Source: Sulfuritalea sp. (lineage in GTDB: Bacteria; Pseudomonadota; Gammaproteobacteria; Burkholderiales; Rhodocyclaceae). Taken from it: 6,874 nt of DNA. The position numbers and the translations under genes were made by a program. Of this stretch, positions 5,206-6,874 are shown piece by piece (positions within the stretch are counted from its first letter, which is position 1; each line of letters starts with the position of its first letter). The notes beneath the pieces were generated by a model. That model was not told where the DNA came from. It was given only the letters and a program-made list of their open reading frames with translations, and did no database searches. The DNA lies in NCBI GenBank assembly GCA_026399445.1, contig JAPLRA010000415.1, positions 1 to 6,874 of the forward strand. Reading direction: 5' to 3'.

Positions 5206-6874
5206 ATGACAAAACCCACCCAGCCATTCGAGATTGCCCGCGAAACGCTGCGTCGCCTGGCGATGAACAAGACGCCACCGACACCGGACAATTATCGTTC
5301 GATCTATCACGAAATCACCGGTTCGAAAATTGCCGAACCGTTTCCGGAGCGCTCGCTCAAGGCCTTGCACGCCGCACTGCCGCGCGATTCCGCGGAGCAG
5401 ATCCGTTTTGCCCGGCAGTTGGAGACCGCCATTGCCGGAGCCAACTGGGATGGCTTGGGCACAGCACTGAATGATCTGCTGGCAAAGCCGGGCGCGGAAC
5501 CGCTCGCCTGGTCGTCGCTGATCCGGGAACTCGTGCAGCAGTTCGACACCCATCACGCCGGGCTGACAGCGGCCAAGAAGAAGGAAACCGTCGAGCACGT
5601 TCTGTCTGTCTCCAATTCGCCAGAATTGCTGTTTTCGCGGCTGCAGTCGGCGGTTCGTTCATGGTCTCACACGCCCGTCGGCGACAGCAGTGAATTGGCA
5701 TCTGGCGTGGTGCCTGACTCGTCAGCCGCGGCCCCCGCACCATCGGTCGCACCGGGAGGCAGGCCAGTGGCAGCAGCTGCCGGACGCGATCAACCGGCAT
5801 CGCGCGGCGGCATTGGCGAGCTTCAGGAACTGATTGCTCAACTGCTCAACAACACCTTGTCCATCATCCTGGCCGAAAGCCCGGATCTGGCTCGCGAGTC
5901 GGCAGAGATTGCCGCGGCGGTCAAGGCCGCTCGCGACGAAACGGAACTCGGCGGCCTCGCCGATCGCCTGAAGAAACTCAGCTATCGAGCCCAGTATGTT
6001 GCCGAAGACCAGGCGGAACTGAAAACCGCCCTGCTGCATCTGGTGCATCTGATTATCGACAACATCAGTGAACTGGTGGTTGATGATCAATGGCTGGCAG
6101 GCCAGATCAGTGTTGTGCGCGAACTCGTCAGCCAGCCGCTCAATCTGCGCCAGCTGGATGACGTCGAGCGTCGCATGAAGGACGTCATCATCAAGCAGAG
6201 CTCGCTCAAGAAGAGCTTGAACGATGCCAAGGACCGGCTTAAGGTGATGCTCGCTACCTTTGTCGACCGTCTTGGCGACTTTTCCGAAACCACCAGCGGC
6301 TATCACGACAAAATCGAGAAATGCGCGGAACGGATCAGCAAGGCCAATGACATCACCGAGTTGTCGGATGTGCTCGACGAAGTGATGCGTGAAACCCGAA
6401 CCGTTCAGATCAACGCAGCGCGTTCGCGTGACGAGCTGAGCATCATGCGTACCCGGGTGCATGAAGCCGAAGGTGAAGTAACGCGCCTCCAGAACGAGTT
6501 GGCGCACGCCAGCGACCTGGTCCGGCATGATGCCCTGACCGGCGCACTCAACCGCAAGGGCATGGATGAGGCCTTGGAAAGCGAAGTCGCTCGTCTCCGT
6601 CGTCAGGGCGGATCACTCAGCCTGGCGATGCTCGACATCGATAACTTCAAGAAGCTCAACGACAGCCTCGGACACGCGGTGGGTGATGCGGCGCTGGTGC
6701 ATCTGTCGCAGGTGGCACGCGAAACCATTCGTCCCCAGGACACGCTGGCCCGCTATGGTGGAGAAGAATTCGTCGTGCTGCTGCCCAACACACCCATTGA
6801 CGACGCGGTCAGTGCCATGGTTCGCGTACAGCGCGAGCTTACACGCCGGTTTTTCCTGAGCAACAACGACAAGG
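5206..6874 (+). CDS. Diguanylate cyclase (GGDEF protein), 3' end beyond the window
   Basis: The frame is open from ATG 5206 to the window end (556 codons). GGAG at 5192-5195 lies 10 bases before the ATG. The enzyme family makes c-di-GMP from two GTP. N-terminal part (1 to about 150): begins FEIARETLRRL and has PPTPDNYRSIYHEITG, a pattern I remember from many proteobacterial cyclases, without known function. Then a Pro/Ala/Ser-rich linker (about 153-205), a long helical region (206-440) and a coiled-coil-like stretch just before the catalytic domain. GGDEF domain: DALTGALNRKG (442-452), LDIDNFKKLNDSLGHAVGD (476-494) and active-site GGEEF (518-522). An RPQD inhibitory-site motif (RxxD, 509-512) is spaced as in PleD, predicting product inhibition. 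No membrane segment or receiver is present. Roughly the last third of the GGDEF domain and the C-terminus are missing from view. Confidence 0.95.
   Translation, partial: MTKPTQPFEIARETLRRLAMNKTPPTPDNYRSIYHEITGSKIAEPFPERSLKALHAALPRDSAEQIRFARQLETAIAGANWDGLGTALNDLLAKPGAEPLAWSSLIRELVQQFDTHHAGLTAAKKKETVEHVLSVSNSPELLFSRLQSAVRSWSHTPVGDSSELASGVVPDSSAAAPAPSVAPGGRPVAAAAGRDQPASRGGIGELQELIAQLLNNTLSIILAESPDLARESAEIAAAVKAARDETELGGLADRLKKLSYRAQYVAEDQAELKTALLHLVHLIIDNISELVVDDQWLAGQISVVRELVSQPLNLRQLDDVERRMKDVIIKQSSLKKSLNDAKDRLKVMLATFVDRLGDFSETTSGYHDKIEKCAERISKANDITELSDVLDEVMRETRTVQINAARSRDELSIMRTRVHEAEGEVTRLQNELAHASDLVRHDALTGALNRKGMDEALESEVARLRRQGGSLSLAMLDIDNFKKLNDSLGHAVGDAALVHLSQVARETIRPQDTLARYGGEEFVVLLPNTPIDDAVSAMVRVQRELTRRFFLSNNDK

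Noticed and set aside
5722..6528. 268-residue minus-strand frame inside the diguanylate cyclase
   Set aside because: It is antisense to the continuous GGDEF protein frame, which carries coherent domains; codon-pattern shadow.

Overview
The window looks like chromosomal DNA of a Gram-negative proteobacterium. The FolD sequence, the style of the sensor kinase (receiver-PAS-HisKA_3) and the N-terminal part of the diguanylate cyclase all recall Betaproteobacteria, perhaps Rhodocyclales. This is recognition from memory, not a database result. GC content is moderately high in the coding regions and visibly lower in the two long intergenic stretches and in folB.

Left part (1-2280): the C-terminal end of a metal-dependent amidohydrolase (COG1228, HutI-like) runs in from outside. 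A gene-free stretch of 350 bases with several inverted repeats follows. Then come folD (5,10-methylene-THF dehydrogenase/cyclohydrolase) and folB (dihydroneopterin aldolase), joined by a one-base stop/start overlap. After folB there is another gene-free stretch of about 320 bases, ending in two tandem GGGGGCARCTT repeats.

Junction (2281-2340): a short segment reads like the 3' end of a tmRNA (ssrA) gene, with T-loop, acceptor strand and CCA. The matching 5' T-stem is absent and no gene body lies upstream. A strong rho-independent terminator follows directly. This is the expected layout of an integration scar: element DNA to the left, the displaced 3' end of the target gene, then the original terminator and chromosome to the right. 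If correct, the amidohydrolase-folD-folB block lies on an integrated element or its remnant, which would be an unusual place for folate genes.

Right part (2341-6874): a small secreted Pro-rich protein of unknown function on the minus strand; tRNA-Thr(TGT) on the minus strand with its own promoter and terminator; then, divergently, a compact plus-strand operon. The operon encodes a soluble histidine kinase with a degenerate receiver plus PAS domain, a NarL/FixJ-type response regulator (3 bases downstream) and a GGDEF diguanylate cyclase (6 bases downstream, cut by the window end). Together they suggest a cytoplasmic signalling module: the kinase phosphorylates the DNA-binding regulator, and the co-transcribed cyclase adds a c-di-GMP output. 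The most distinctive observations are the ssrA-like scar bordering folate genes, the kinase's receiver domain that has lost its phosphorylation chemistry, and the nearly superimposed divergent promoters between tRNA-Thr and the kinase.
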